NCBI GenBank assembly: GCA_016185255.1
Contig: JACPNY010000023.1
Span: 1 to 37,699, forward strand
Length of the DNA: 37,699 nt
Direction of reading: 5' to 3'
Source of the DNA: Pseudomonadota bacterium
GTDB taxonomy: Bacteria; Pseudomonadota; Alphaproteobacteria; UBA9655
A model generated the notes under the pieces. The model was not told the DNA's origin. It did no database searches and saw only the letters and a list, made by a program, of their open reading frames with translations. A program made the translations under genes and the position numbers. Shown piece by piece: positions 24,785 to 33,375 of the stretch (its first letter is position 1; each line of letters opens with the position of its first letter).

Positions 24785-25957
24785 CTACCCCACCCACTTC
24801 TTTTGTTCCTCTTCAAGAGTCCCTGCTGCAATGGCGTGACGAATGCCCTCCAAAAGGCGGTTCATAAAGTGCACATTATGAAGAGTGAGGGCATGCATGG
24901 CCAAAAGCTCGCCTGCTTTTAGCAGATGATGGAGATAACTACGAGACAATGTCCGACAAGTTTGGCATTCGCACGTTTCATCAATGGGACGCTGATCTTC
25001 TCGAAATTGAGCATTCCGTAAATTGATATGCTCTCGCCCTTCGCCAAGAGCCGCAGGAACAAGGGCTCCCCCATGGCGTGCCAGGCGTGTCGGATGAACG
25101 CAATCAAAGGTATCAATGCCTTGCTCCACACCATAGAAAATATCGCTTACTCCTCCAATGCCTAAAAGATGCACGGGACGAGCCGGGTCGAGGGGCTCCA
25201 TAGCCATTTCCACAACCTCTTTCATTTGTGTTTTATCAGCTCCCAAGGATCCTCCTACCGCATGGCCAAAGAAGGGGAGGCTGTTCACAAAATCCGCACT
25301 GGTTTTCCGTAAATCTGGGTAAACCCCTCCTTGAGTAATGCCATAGAGCTCTTGGATTCCTTCAGGACCCTTTTGAAACTCGGCAAGGCTTCTCTGGGCC
25401 CACCGATGGCTCAAATACATGGACTTTTCTGTATAGGACTTATCCACATGAAAGGGCGTGCACTCATCCAACACCACAATCAGATCGGCCCCTAAGGCGC
25501 GCTGTACTTGAATGGATCTTTCAGGCGTTAAGGTGTGTTTCTTTCCATCAAGATAAGATTTAAAGGTGGCTCCCTCTTCATTAATGTTCAAAAGACTTTT
25601 CGGACGCGAGGATCCACGCCGGCCTTTGACTTCTTCCGCAACAGACCCATGACCCAGACTGAAAATCTGAAACCCGCCCGAGTCAGTAAGCATAGGCCCA
25701 TCCCACCCCATAAAGCGATGCAAGCCGCCCATTTTTGCCATAAGGTCGGGCCCGGGTTGCAGCATCAAGTGATAGGTATTGGCGAGAATGATTTGGGTTT
25801 TCTCGCGTCGCATATCTTGGGCTGTGGCTCCTTTAATCGCCGCCTTTGTGGCACAAAAGATGAAAGCAGGGGTCTCCACCACACCATGGGGAGTGCTTAA
25901 GCGGCCTAACCGCGCCTTAGAAGACGGGGACTGAAACGTGATCTCAAACTTAAACAT
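24785..25957 (-). CDS. tgt: tRNA-guanine transglycosylase, probably queuine-type specificity
   Basis: TGT swaps G34 of GUN-anticodon tRNAs for a queuosine precursor or queuine. The 390-residue protein has LTDSGGFQIFSL (Asp92), nucleophile Asp285 in IDTFDCVHPTR, and zinc ligands C329, C331, C334 and H360 in CECQTC...LH. The base-pocket loop reads GGSLGAD (235-241) where E. coli-type enzymes have GGLAVGE. Gly239 falls where preQ1-type TGTs carry the Val that blocks queuine's ring; eukaryotic TGTs also have Gly there. ATG 25957 is used: it shares its A with the yhhQ stop (TAATG) and has a GAGG site. An upstream in-frame extension to 26095 lies inside yhhQ and is rejected. Confidence 0.95.
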   Translation of the reverse strand: MFKFEITFQSPSSKARLGRLSTPHGVVETPAFIFCATKAAIKGATAQDMRREKTQIILANTYHLMLQPGPDLMAKMGGLHRFMGWDGPMLTDSGGFQIFSLGHGSVAEEVKGRRGSSRPKSLLNINEEGATFKSYLDGKKHTLTPERSIQVQRALGADLIVVLDECTPFHVDKSYTEKSMYLSHRWAQRSLAEFQKGPEGIQELYGITQGGVYPDLRKTSADFVNSLPFFGHAVGGSLGADKTQMKEVVEMAMEPLDPARPVHLLGIGGVSDIFYGVEQGIDTFDCVHPTRLARHGGALVPAALGEGREHINLRNAQFREDQRPIDETCECQTCRTLSRSYLHHLLKAGELLAMHALTLHNVHFMNRLLEGIRHAIAAGTLEEEQKKWVG

Positions 25958-26730
25958 TACCTCACCATAAGCCGTGCTAAATATATAAAGGGAATTCCTA
26001 CAACAGCCACAAAAACGCGCAAAATATAGGTTCCTAACACATAGGTAAAGAAGACTGTCGTCCACGGCAAGGGGTTCGGCGAAAAAACCATCCATGCCAG
26101 CACACTGAAAATCAGATTATCAAAGAAGGCTCCTATCAAGGTGGCCAAGAAGGATCGTAACCAAAGTAATTTTCCTCGTGTGAGACGAGAGAGAGTGGCA
26201 AAAATCCAAATATCATTAAGCTGCCCCACAGCGTACGCGATGAGGCTGGCCGCGATAAGGGCTGGGGCTGGGAAGAAAAGCACACACATGGCATGGTGTG
26301 CCTCATCAAAGCCAGGTGCTGGCTTAAATCCAATCGTAAACAACATAAACAAAGTGACAAGGATCATCCCCGTAAAGCTCATCCACACGGCTTTCTGCGC
26401 TTGTGCTTTTCCATAATACTCAGTCAAAATACCGCTCACGATAAAAATCGAGGAGAACACAATTGTTCCCAACGCAATGGGTTCCTCAAAGAATTGATAT
26501 TGTGTCGCCGTTTGAACCTGAAGATTTGCAACAATCACAGCAAGCGCACTATACACCATCAATCCTACGGCGCCATAAAGGCGCATCATCACAAGAATAA
26601 CTCCGCCACACACAAGAAGAAGACTTGCTGTCAGCACCTCTGGAGAGTGGGTCTGCAGCCAACTGATAAGAAGATGAGGAGAAAGAGACAGGTGCATCAT
26701 AAGGATAGGGATAATCTCATTTAAGAACAT
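25957..26730 (-). CDS. yhhQ: YhhQ-family queuosine precursor (preQ0/preQ1 or queuine) transporter
   Basis: YhhQ (DUF165, vitamin uptake-like QPTR family) is a small inner-membrane carrier for 7-deazaguanine bases. The 257-residue protein has six to seven transmembrane helices and the family's hallmarks: IVFSSIFIVSGILTEYYGKAQAQKAVW (about 90-116) with the conserved D/E-x-Y-G-x-x-x-A pattern, SLIAYAVGQLNDIWIFA and LRSFLATLIGAFFDNLIFS, matching the R-x-x-x-S-T-x-x-x-Q-x-x-D-S/N motif. It shares a TAATG junction with tgt, so import and insertion are coupled. ATG 26730 has no evident ribosome site; Met11 or Met12 are alternative starts. No queC/D/E/F genes are nearby, which fits salvage. Confidence 0.93.
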   Translation of the reverse strand: MFLNEIIPILMMHLSLSPHLLISWLQTHSPEVLTASLLLVCGGVILVMMRLYGAVGLMVYSALAVIVANLQVQTATQYQFFEEPIALGTIVFSSIFIVSGILTEYYGKAQAQKAVWMSFTGMILVTLFMLFTIGFKPAPGFDEAHHAMCVLFFPAPALIAASLIAYAVGQLNDIWIFATLSRLTRGKLLWLRSFLATLIGAFFDNLIFSVLAWMVFSPNPLPWTTVFFTYVLGTYILRVFVAVVGIPFIYLARLMVR

Positions 26731-26851
26731 TTTCTAGAGTTATTCACGCCACAGATGTGAAAGCTCTTAAGAGAACGCTGGAAATGACCATAAATTAGAA
26801 TTGCGCTTATAAAAAACCTGTGAAATATAGAGGGAAGGATAACTCTAGAAA
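26731..26851. promoter_or_regulatory. divergent yhhQ/recA control region bounded by a 13-bp inverted repeat
   Basis: TTTCTAGAGTTAT (26731-26743) and ATAACTCTAGAAA (26839-26851) are perfect reverse complements. One directly abuts the yhhQ start codon and the other ends 11 bases before the recA ATG, so each gene has the same sequence in its 5' leader. The space between should hold both promoters. I see no alphaproteobacterial LexA box (GAAC-N7-GAAC) here, nor the enterobacterial type. Confidence 0.5.
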
Positions 26852-26862
26852 AGGAATATGTG

Positions 26863-27891
26863 ATGGATAAGCAAAAAGCTCTCGAAGCCGCTCTGGGTCA
26901 AATTGAAAAGGCCTTTGGAAAAGGATCCATCATGCGCTTGGGAGAAAAGGATAGCGTGGTCGATGTGTCGTCAATTCCGACGGGCTCCTTAGGTCTTGAT
27001 ATCGCCCTTGGCATTGGAGGGCTTCCTAAGGGGCGAATTATTGAAATTTATGGCCCAGAAAGCTCTGGCAAAACAACTCTTGCCCTTCATGTGGCGGCGG
27101 AAGCTCAAAAAGTGGGGGGCACTTGTGCCTTTGTGGATGCGGAGCATGCTCTTGATCCTATTTATGCCAGAAAGCTGGGGGTGAACACGGACAACCTGAT
27201 TATCTCTCAACCGGATTCCGGAGAGCAAGCTCTTGAAATTGCCGATACACTCGTTCGCTCTGGAGCCATTGATGTGCTGATCATTGACAGCGTCGCCGCC
27301 CTTGTTCCAAAAGCAGAGTTAGAGGGAGAGATGGGTGATTCTCACATGGGACTTCAGGCACGTTTGATGAGCCAAGCCCTTCGCAAGCTTACAGGTTCCG
27401 TTTCTAAAACAAATTGCATGGTTATTTTTATCAACCAAATTCGGCAAAAGATTGGCGTTATGTTTGGAAATCCAGAAACCACAACGGGGGGAAATGCCTT
27501 AAAGTTTTATGCTTCCATTCGCCTTGATATTCGCCGTATTGGAGCCCTCAAAGATCGGGATGAAGTTGTCGGCAACCAAACGCGTGTTAAGGTTGTTAAA
27601 AATAAGATGGCCCCTCCGTTTAAGGTTGTGGAGTTTGACATTATGTATGGAGAGGGTATCTCTAAAACCGGCGAGCTTATTGATTTAGGCGTGAAAGCTA
27701 ATCTTGTTGAAAAGTCAGGATCTTGGTATTCCTATAAGGACCAACGCATTGGCCAAGGCCGCGAAAACGCACGAATTTTCTTAAAAGAAAACCCACTCAT
27801 TGCCACAGCTCTTGAAGAGGCCATTCGCGCCAATATCGGCGTTGTGAGCCAGAGCCTTTCTATTACAGAGACTGCGGAGGAAGCGGCTTAG
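26863..27891 (+). CDS. recA: recombinase A
   Basis: RecA forms the ATP-dependent filament for homologous recombination and SOS signalling. The 342-residue protein begins [27 protein letters not shown], has Walker [10 protein letters not shown] (64-72), the VDAEHALDP and [21 protein letters not shown] segments and the [27 protein letters not shown] loop, all near-invariant. ATG 26863 follows an AAGGA site; a GTG one codon upstream is possible. The length is a little under the common 345-360 because the acidic C-terminal tail is short. It is divergent from yhhQ and followed by a repeat-rich spacer before alaS. Confidence 0.98.
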   Translation: MDKQKALEAALGQIEKAFGKGSIMRLGEKDSVVDVSSIPTGSLGLDIALGIGGLPKGRIIEIYGPESSGKTTLALHVAAEAQKVGGTCAFVDAEHALDPIYARKLGVNTDNLIISQPDSGEQALEIADTLVRSGAIDVLIIDSVAALVPKAELEGEMGDSHMGLQARLMSQALRKLTGSVSKTNCMVIFINQIRQKIGVMFGNPETTTGGNALKFYASIRLDIRRIGALKDRDEVVGNQTRVKVVKNKMAPPFKVVEFDIMYGEGISKTGELIDLGVKANLVEKSGSWYSYKDQRIGQGRENARIFLKENPLIATALEEAIRANIGVVSQSLSITETAEEAA

Positions 27892-27897
27892 GCTAGT

Positions 27898-28039
27898 AGT
27901 CAGTAATCAGAGATTCTTGTGCTCTTGAGAGGTGGTAACCTACTGATAACTGACCACTGATTACTTAACGATCAGAAAACTCTTGCGCTCTTGAGGTGCA
28001 GTAAACATACTGACCACTGATTACTGACCACTGATTACT
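27898..28039 (+). repeat. direct and inverted repeats between recA and alaS
   Basis: CTGACCACTGATTACT occurs three times (27950-27965, 28010-28025, 28024-28039). The first two copies are preceded by similar sequence (GCTCTTGAG at 27921-27929 and 27978-27986), making a diverged tandem unit of about 60 bases. GTCAGTAATCAG (27899-27910) is the inverted form and can pair with CTGATTACTGAC (28017-28028). The repeats run to within seven bases of the alaS ATG and occupy the place where a ribosome site is expected. Confidence 0.75.
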
Positions 28040-28045
28040 TGACCC

Positions 28046-30688
28046 ATGACAACCACTGCGGATATTCGTTCTTTTTTCTTGGAATATTTTCAAAATCGGG
28101 GGCACACGATTGTGCCCTCCAGCTCTCTTGTACCCGCTAATGACCCGACTCTTTTATTCACAAGTGCAGGCATGGTGCCTTTTAAAAACGTGTTCACAGG
28201 TCAAGAAAAACTTGATTTTACACGGGCTTCTAGCTGTCAAAAATGCATTCGGGCCGGGGGAAAACATAACGACCTAGAAAACGTAGGGCATACGGCGCGC
28301 CATCACACCTTCTTTGAAATGCTGGGGAACTTTTCCTTTGGGGATTATTTTAAGGAGGAGGCTATTGATTTGGCCTGGACTCTTATTACCAAGGAATGGG
28401 GCATTCCCGTTGAAAAGCTTGTTGTGACGGTTTACTCCGAAGATGAGGACGCAGCGCGTCTCTGGAAAAAAATAGCCCACCTTCCTGACGAGAAAATCAT
28501 TCGCATTTCCGATAAAAGTGAAAATTTCTGGACAATGGGCGACATTGGCCCCTGTGGGCCGTGTTCTGAAATTTTCTATGACCATGGGGCACATATTCCA
28601 GGTGGCCCTCCTGGGAGCAAAGATGCAGACGGCGATCGCTTTGTGGAGATCTGGAATCTTGTGTTTATGCAGTATGAGCAACTCAGTCCCCAAGAGATGA
28701 TCTCTCTTCCCAAGCCGTCTGTGGACACAGGCATGGGCATGGAGCGTATTGCAGCCGTGCTTCAAGGTGTGCATAACAATTTTGATACAGATATTTTTAA
28801 GGCGATCATTGAAGAGTCCGAGGAAATTACCAAAATAAAAGCAACTGGCGCTGCCCAAGCCTCTCATCGGGTGATTGCGGATCATTTGCGCTCCAGCTGT
28901 TTTTTGATGGCCGATGGCGTGTTGCCCAGCAATGAAGGACGAGGGTATGTCCTACGTCGCATTATGCGTCGAGCCATGCGCCATGTGCAACTTTTGGGAT
29001 ATAAAGGCACTTTGATGGCAAAGCTGGTGCCCACCTTAGTTGAAAAAATGGGACGAACCTATCCTGAGCTAGTCCGCGCTACTCCTCTTATCGTGGAAAC
29101 TCTTAATTTGGAAGAAGACCGTTTTCGCCAGACTCTCGACAAGGGCTTGAAACTCCTCACCGAAGAATCTCAAAAAGTGAAAGATCTCTTGCCTGGGGAC
29201 GTTGCCTTTAAACTTTATGATACCTATGGCTTCCCTCTGGATTTGACCCAGGATGTCCTGCGTGCGGAAGGAAAGTCTGTGGATACGGCGGGCTTTACCC
29301 AAGCGATGGAACGCCAAAAGGCGGAAGCTCGCGCGGCGTGGACAGGGTCAGGAGAAAGCAAAACCGATCGTATTTGGTTTGAGTTGAGAGAACGCCTCCC
29401 TGCCACTGAATTTTTAGGCTATAAGACTCCCACTGCGGAAGGGCTCATCGACGTTATTTTGAAAGATGGCAAAGAAGTCCCCACGGCCAAGGTGGGAGAC
29501 AAAATTACGCTTCTTGTGAATCAAACCCCTTTTTATGGAGAGTCCGGTGGACAAGTGGGTGACACAGGCCTTATTTCAACCTCTAAGGGACGCATGCAGG
29601 TTGAGGACACACACCGTAAAGTGAGTGATCTTATTGTACATATGGGGCGCGTTGTCGAGGGAGAGATAGGTCAAGGTGAGGTGGCTCACCTCGCCATTGA
29701 TGAGGAAAAGCGGACTCTTTTACGCGCGAACCATTCCGCGACTCACCTTCTTCATAAAGCCTTGCGTAAACGTCTTGGCGCTCATGTGGTGCAAAAGGGA
29801 TCTCTCGTGGCGCCTGACCGTTTGCGGTTTGACTTTAGCCACCCAAAAGCCCTGAATCCTGAAGACATCCTCCATGTTGAACGAGAAGTGAACGATCAGA
29901 TTCGAGCGAATACGCTCGTAGCTGTGCGGATCATGACGCCTGATGAAGCTACTAAAGAAGGGGCCCTTGCTCTTTTTGGAGAAAAATACGGCGAAGAGGT
30001 ACGCGTTGTATCCATGGGGGAAGAGGCAAAATCTCCCTTTTCGGTGGAGCTTTGTGGGGGAACCCATGTGGAGCGCACAGGAGATATTGGCTATTTTAAA
30101 ATTCTCTCTGAATCCGGGATTGCTGCGGGGATTCGGCGGATCGAGGCGCTCACGGGTCCTATGGCCGAAGATTTTGCCACCTCTCAACATCAGGCAGTTC
30201 TAACCCTTGCCACTCTTCTTAAAGTGACCCCTCAAGGGGTTGGCGAAAGAATGACTCAGGTGGTAGAAGAACGTCGCGTTCTCGAGAAAGAAGTCCAATC
30301 TCTCCGTCAACGCTTAGCCACAGCAGGACAAGGAGAGACGTTGAAGCCGGACATAATCAATGGAATCCCTCTCTTTAAGCGCCATTTGAAAGAGATTCCG
30401 CCCCAAAACCTAAAGCCTATTGTGGACGAATTAAAGGCTGAGTTTTCCTCCGGTGTTTTTGTCGTAGTTAGCGAGATAGAAGGGAAGGTCTCTCTTGTTA
30501 TTGGAGTGAGCCCTGATCTTCTCTCCACCTTTAATGCGGTTGATCTTATCCGAAAAGTTGTCTCCGCCATTGATGGCAAAGGCGGCGGGGGGCGTCCCGA
30601 CCTTGCACAAGCAGGGGGATCAAATCCTGGGGGCATTGAAAGTCTTTTCAAAGGCCTGGCAACAGAAATTGAAGAAAAAAGACTCTAA
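28046..30688 (+). CDS. alaS: alanyl-tRNA synthetase
   Basis: AlaRS charges tRNA-Ala and edits mischarged Ser and Gly. The 880-residue protein has normal length and domain order: class II catalytic core ([54 protein letters not shown]), the tRNA-binding middle part ([13 protein letters not shown]), the editing domain with HSATHLLH (about 562) and CGGTH (about 670) zinc ligands, and the C-terminal DHHA1 domain with [15 protein letters not shown]. The start ATG 28046 gives the standard N-terminus, but there is no ribosome site, only the ACTGATTACTTGACCC repeat sequence. No terminator-like hairpin follows closely; the next 200 bases are pyrimidine- then purine-rich. Confidence 0.97.
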   Translation: MTTTADIRSFFLEYFQNRGHTIVPSSSLVPANDPTLLFTSAGMVPFKNVFTGQEKLDFTRASSCQKCIRAGGKHNDLENVGHTARHHTFFEMLGNFSFGDYFKEEAIDLAWTLITKEWGIPVEKLVVTVYSEDEDAARLWKKIAHLPDEKIIRISDKSENFWTMGDIGPCGPCSEIFYDHGAHIPGGPPGSKDADGDRFVEIWNLVFMQYEQLSPQEMISLPKPSVDTGMGMERIAAVLQGVHNNFDTDIFKAIIEESEEITKIKATGAAQASHRVIADHLRSSCFLMADGVLPSNEGRGYVLRRIMRRAMRHVQLLGYKGTLMAKLVPTLVEKMGRTYPELVRATPLIVETLNLEEDRFRQTLDKGLKLLTEESQKVKDLLPGDVAFKLYDTYGFPLDLTQDVLRAEGKSVDTAGFTQAMERQKAEARAAWTGSGESKTDRIWFELRERLPATEFLGYKTPTAEGLIDVILKDGKEVPTAKVGDKITLLVNQTPFYGESGGQVGDTGLISTSKGRMQVEDTHRKVSDLIVHMGRVVEGEIGQGEVAHLAIDEEKRTLLRANHSATHLLHKALRKRLGAHVVQKGSLVAPDRLRFDFSHPKALNPEDILHVEREVNDQIRANTLVAVRIMTPDEATKEGALALFGEKYGEEVRVVSMGEEAKSPFSVELCGGTHVERTGDIGYFKILSESGIAAGIRRIEALTGPMAEDFATSQHQAVLTLATLLKVTPQGVGERMTQVVEERRVLEKEVQSLRQRLATAGQGETLKPDIINGIPLFKRHLKEIPPQNLKPIVDELKAEFSSGVFVVVSEIEGKVSLVIGVSPDLLSTFNAVDLIRKVVSAIDGKGGGGRPDLAQAGGSNPGGIESLFKGLATEIEEKRL

Positions 30689-30890
30689 GATTTGTGAGGA
30701 CAAATTTTAAGCTTCTTCCACCTCTCTCTACCTCTACTTTCTCCCTCTTGCCACCATCGCGATATTTTGTTTTCTTGAAGAAATATCGTAATATTGATGA
30801 ATCTGAAGGAGAAAGGTTTAGTGATGGCGCGTGCTTGGGGAAGGCGAGGGGGAGGATGGAAAAGGAAAATAGGCTTTCTCTGAAGGTTCC

Positions 30891-30928
30891 AAAAAGCATC
30901 ACACCCCAACGGGGGCTGGGGTGTGATG
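30891..30928 (-). terminator. intrinsic terminator of the small minus-strand transcript
   Basis: On the minus strand, CATCACACCCCA (from 30928) pairs perfectly with TGGGGTGTGATG (ending at 30897), with an eight-base loop. One C then T5 (30895-30891) follow. The T-run exists only on the minus side, so the direction is leftward. No other annotated minus-strand gene lies upstream to use it. Confidence 0.7.
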
Positions 30929-31018
30929 ATGTGTCTGATTCCTAAAACAAATATTGCTTAAGGCGCGTAGGTTACTACATCCCTCCTCCGTTCATGAAGG
31001 CGTTTGGATTAGCAGGCA

Positions 31019-31042
31019 CTACATTAATACAAAATACTTCAT
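31019..31042 (-). other. very short ORF (seven codons) with a strong ribosome site; possible frameshifted small protein gene
   Basis: AAGGAG (31050-31055, minus) stands seven bases before an ATG at 31042 that reads MKYFVLM and stops. Another frame entered from the same T-run (TTTT, codons three to four) continues as CINVVPANPNAF and MNGGGM to a TAG at 30975-30977. One extra T in that run would therefore give a 22-residue peptide. This could be a small protein gene broken by a one-base change, a slippage site, a leader peptide, or an RNA gene where the ORF is incidental. Confidence 0.35.
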
Positions 31043-31099
31043 AATACGTCTCCTTTGTTTAAATAATTAATGTCGTTAAATTATCTATTATTATTTATC

Positions 31100-31130
31100 A
31101 GTATATCATAAATATTCATAAATGTGTTAA
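31100..31130 (-). promoter_or_regulatory. candidate extended -10 promoter for the small minus-strand transcript
   Basis: Read on the minus strand: TTAACA (31130-31125), 19 bases, then TGATATACT with the -10 hexamer TATACT at 31105-31100 and the TG extension in place. Transcription would begin near 31093 and run about 200 bases to the terminator at 30891. The surrounding DNA is very AT-rich, which lowers specificity. Confidence 0.45.
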
Positions 31131-31352
31131 TTTTTTTGTTTTTTTATTATACCCGCGTGAATGAAAGTTCGTGTTTCGTTAAGCCCATTATTGTCATCCC
31201 CGAGCTAGCAATGCGTTGTTTTTCAAAGAAAAAAATTAGCATTGATTCATCGGAGATCTTCTAGAAGCAATGAGATGTTCCAACAAGATCCCTGCTTTCG
31301 TGAAGAGGGATCTTGCCTCAAGAGCAATGAGTGTCGAGAAGATACCCGATCA

Positions 31353-31390
31353 AGAAACTCTATGATTTTCTTCGGAAATCGAGAGTTTCT
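31353..31390. repeat. UUCG-loop hairpin in repeat-derived sequence
   Basis: AGAAACTCT (31353-31361) and AGAGTTTCT (31382-31390) enclose an inner stem, GATTTTC/GAAATC with one bulge, closed by a C-TTCG-G tetraloop. It belongs to sequence that looks like eroded dispersed repeat (31185-31425) and has no T-tail, so it is not a typical terminator. Confidence 0.5.
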
Positions 31391-31500
31391 AAGTCGAGCA
31401 TGACAGGAACGGGGATAATTTTGCAATTACCTCGTGATTTAAAATAGTTTTCATATATACTCTTCGTGCTTGAGGATACCTTATTAGGGTTACCCTTCAG

Positions 31501-31668
31501 TGTCATCCCCGCGAAGGCGGGGATCCAGAGAAACGTTGTCATGCTGAACCTTTAGTCCCGGGCTTGACCCGGGATCATTTCAGCATCTCCTTGTCAAAGA
31601 GATCCCGCAATAAATTCGGGATGACAGTGTGATTTATTCCTGGATCCCCGCCTTCGCGGGGATGACAC
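31501..31668. repeat. outer palindromic element with 28-bp perfect arms
   Basis: 31498-31528 and 31640-31670 are perfect 31-base reverse complements, with TGTCATCCCCGCGAAGGCGG as the left start and ATGACA at the right end. The GCGAAGGCGGGGATCCAG type of sequence is a common short palindromic repeat of proteobacteria. A second TGTCAT...ATGACA element lies between the arms. Confidence 0.9.
31537..31627. repeat. inner TGTCAT...ATGACA element nested in the outer palindrome
   Basis: It starts TGTCATGCTGAAC and ends TTCGGGATGACA, with a TCCCGGG-CTTGA-CCCGGGA hairpin (31555-31573) and a GCTGAA/TTCAGC stem around it. It is the same family as the copies at 24369-24432 and 24664-24743 but has the extra CCCGGG hairpin. 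Its position wholly inside another element suggests insertion. Confidence 0.8.
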
Positions 31669-31726
31669 TGGAAGAATTACAACAAAAATCCATACTTTCA
31701 ATTTGAATTGGTACATAGGTCAACTA

Positions 31727-33304
31727 ATGCAAAACCTTCATTCTTACGCGTCTGCTTCTCCTGCCTGGCCCTTTGAGGAGGCTCGTAAACTTGTTCAGCG
31801 GCTTGATGGAAAACCGCCCTCTAAAGGATTTGTTCTTTTTGAAACAGGGTATGGACCGTCCGGACTCCCTCACATTGGGACCTTTGGAGAAGTGGTGCGT
31901 ACAACCATGGTACGTCAAGCCTTTGCTTTGCTCTCTGATATCCCCACGAAGCTGTATGCCGTTTCTGATGATATGGATGGATTGCGAAAGGTGCCAGACA
32001 ACATTCCCAATCCAGAGTTGATTCGGGCCCATCTTGGAAAGCCGCTGACTCAAATTCCGGATCCCTTTGGAACCCATAAGAGCTTTGGCCACCACAATAA
32101 TGCGCGCCTTAAGGCTTTTTTGGATACTTTCGGGTTTGATTATGAGTTTATAAGCTCTTCTGAGTGTTATCTTTCGGGGCGATTTGATCCGATGTTGCTG
32201 GCCGTTCTGGGGCATTATGATGAAATTATCAATATTATTCTGCCCACGTTAGGAGAAGAACGACAAGCGACCTATAGTCCTTTTTTACCTGTGTGTGCAG
32301 AAACAGGGCGTGTTTTGCAAGTTCCTGTGATCGAGAGAAATGAAGAAGCAGGAACAATTGTCTATAAGCGAGAAGATGGAAAGCTCATTGAAACGCCTGT
32401 TACAGGAGGGCATTGCAAGCTCCAATGGAAGGTGGATTGGGGCATGCGCTGGGCAGCCTTTGACGTTGATTACGAGATGTCAGGAAAAGACCTGATTGAT
32501 TCCGTTAAGTTATCCAGTCGTGTTTGTAGGGTCTTAGGTCATCCGCCACCTGAAGGTTTTAATTATGAGCTTTTTTTGGATGAAAAGGGCACAAAAATCT
32601 CAAAGTCCAAGGGAAATGGGCTGACTATTGAAGAATGGCTGCGCTATGCGCCTGAAGAAAGCCTTTCGTACTTTATGTACCAAGCTCCCCGTAAAGCAAA
32701 ACGACTTTACTTTGATGTTATTCCTCGGGCAGTTGATGAATACTTGAGTTTTCTCGAGAAGTTTCCAGAGCAACCTTTAGACCAACAGCTCAACAACCCT
32801 GTATGGCATGTCCACAATGGCCTTCCACCCCGGGAGGAGCTTCCTCTAAGCTTTGGAATTTTGCTCAACTTAGCCAGCGTCTGTAACACGGAAGACAAAG
32901 CTGTTTTGTGGGGCTTTATTTCTCGTTATGCGCCTCATGCGCGCCCTGACACTATGCCCATGGTGGATCGTTTGGTCGGGTATGCGATTGCCTATTATCG
33001 AGATTTCGTGAAGCCTAATAAACACTACCGATTGCCAACAGAAGAAGAGCGTAAGGCTCTTGAAGATCTTGCCAAAAGTTTAAAAGGGTTGCCCGCAGAT
33101 CCAGAGGCTATTCAAACAGAAATTTATGAAGTGGGGAAAAGGCACAATTATACGAATCTGCGAGATTGGTTTAAAACTCTTTATCAAGTTCTTCTAGGCC
33201 AAGACGAGGGACCTCGCATGGGATCTTTCGTAGCCCTTTATGGACCTCAAGAAACAATTTCTTTGATCGAAGCCGCTTTAAAAAAGAAGCTGGGTGACGC
33301 ATAA
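31727..33304 (+). CDS. lysK: class I (archaeal-type) lysyl-tRNA synthetase
   Basis: This is a class I LysRS, the form found in archaea, spirochaetes and most alphaproteobacteria in place of class II LysS. The 525-residue protein has [20 protein letters not shown] with the HIGH-like PHIG (48-51), then [37 protein letters not shown] and the KMSKS-like KISKSKG (290-296), followed by a C-terminal alpha-helical anticodon-binding domain. ATG 31727 is chosen (weak AGGT site); TTG 31703 would add eight residues not expected in the family. It appears to be a single gene following repeat-rich DNA. Confidence 0.96.
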   Translation: MQNLHSYASASPAWPFEEARKLVQRLDGKPPSKGFVLFETGYGPSGLPHIGTFGEVVRTTMVRQAFALLSDIPTKLYAVSDDMDGLRKVPDNIPNPELIRAHLGKPLTQIPDPFGTHKSFGHHNNARLKAFLDTFGFDYEFISSSECYLSGRFDPMLLAVLGHYDEIINIILPTLGEERQATYSPFLPVCAETGRVLQVPVIERNEEAGTIVYKREDGKLIETPVTGGHCKLQWKVDWGMRWAAFDVDYEMSGKDLIDSVKLSSRVCRVLGHPPPEGFNYELFLDEKGTKISKSKGNGLTIEEWLRYAPEESLSYFMYQAPRKAKRLYFDVIPRAVDEYLSFLEKFPEQPLDQQLNNPVWHVHNGLPPREELPLSFGILLNLASVCNTEDKAVLWGFISRYAPHARPDTMPMVDRLVGYAIAYYRDFVKPNKHYRLPTEEERKALEDLAKSLKGLPADPEAIQTEIYEVGKRHNYTNLRDWFKTLYQVLLGQDEGPRMGSFVALYGPQETISLIEAALKKKLGDA

Positions 33305-33375
33305 ACCACAAAGATTTAGAGGGTCGAAACCCGTCTCATTTTATGCTATTCTCTTAGCAAAAGGGAGCTTCTTTC

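Larger units (their letters stand above)
30689..31726. other. about 1-kb gap between alaS and lysK with a candidate small minus-strand transcript and palindromic repeats
   Basis: No conserved protein gene is visible. 30689-30880 shows a pyrimidine-rich then purine-rich stretch and an 8-bp inverted repeat CGATATTT/AAATATCG. 30891-31130 has the parts of a small minus-strand transcription unit. 31185-31490 holds eroded repeat sequence and a UUCG-loop hairpin, and 31498-31670 holds nested palindromes. The AT content is very high at 31060-31160. Confidence 0.6.

Noticed and set aside
25958..26095. 46-codon N-terminal extension of tgt
   Set aside because: It lies inside yhhQ in another frame, has no TGT homology, and ATG 25957 has a coupled TAATG junction with a GAGG site.
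27898..28039. Repeats before alaS considered as a CRISPR array
   Set aside because: Only three imperfectly spaced 16-base copies, two of them overlapping, with related rather than unique spacers and no cas gene.
28274..28885. 203-codon ORF antisense to alaS
   Set aside because: alaS is complete and conserved here; the antisense frame has no ribosome site or recognisable domain and is a by-product of codon bias.
30824..30883. 19-residue basic ORF (MARAWGRRGGGWKRKIGFL) after alaS with a nearby AAGGAG
   Set aside because: The spacing to AAGGAG is 12 bases, there is no promoter or terminator in the + direction, and the purine-rich DNA gives Arg/Gly by chance. Too weak to annotate.
30694..30945. 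83-codon + strand ORF in the alaS-lysK gap
   Set aside because: Low-complexity composition, no ribosome site, and it runs through the minus-strand terminator hairpin.
31353..31390. UUCG hairpin considered as a terminator
   Set aside because: No T-tract on either side and no gene ending nearby; it fits repeat-derived sequence better.
31360..31542. 60-codon minus-strand ORF containing [10 protein letters not shown]
   Set aside because: This peptide is the well-known chance translation of the GCGAAGGCGGGGATCC palindromic repeat, not a gene.
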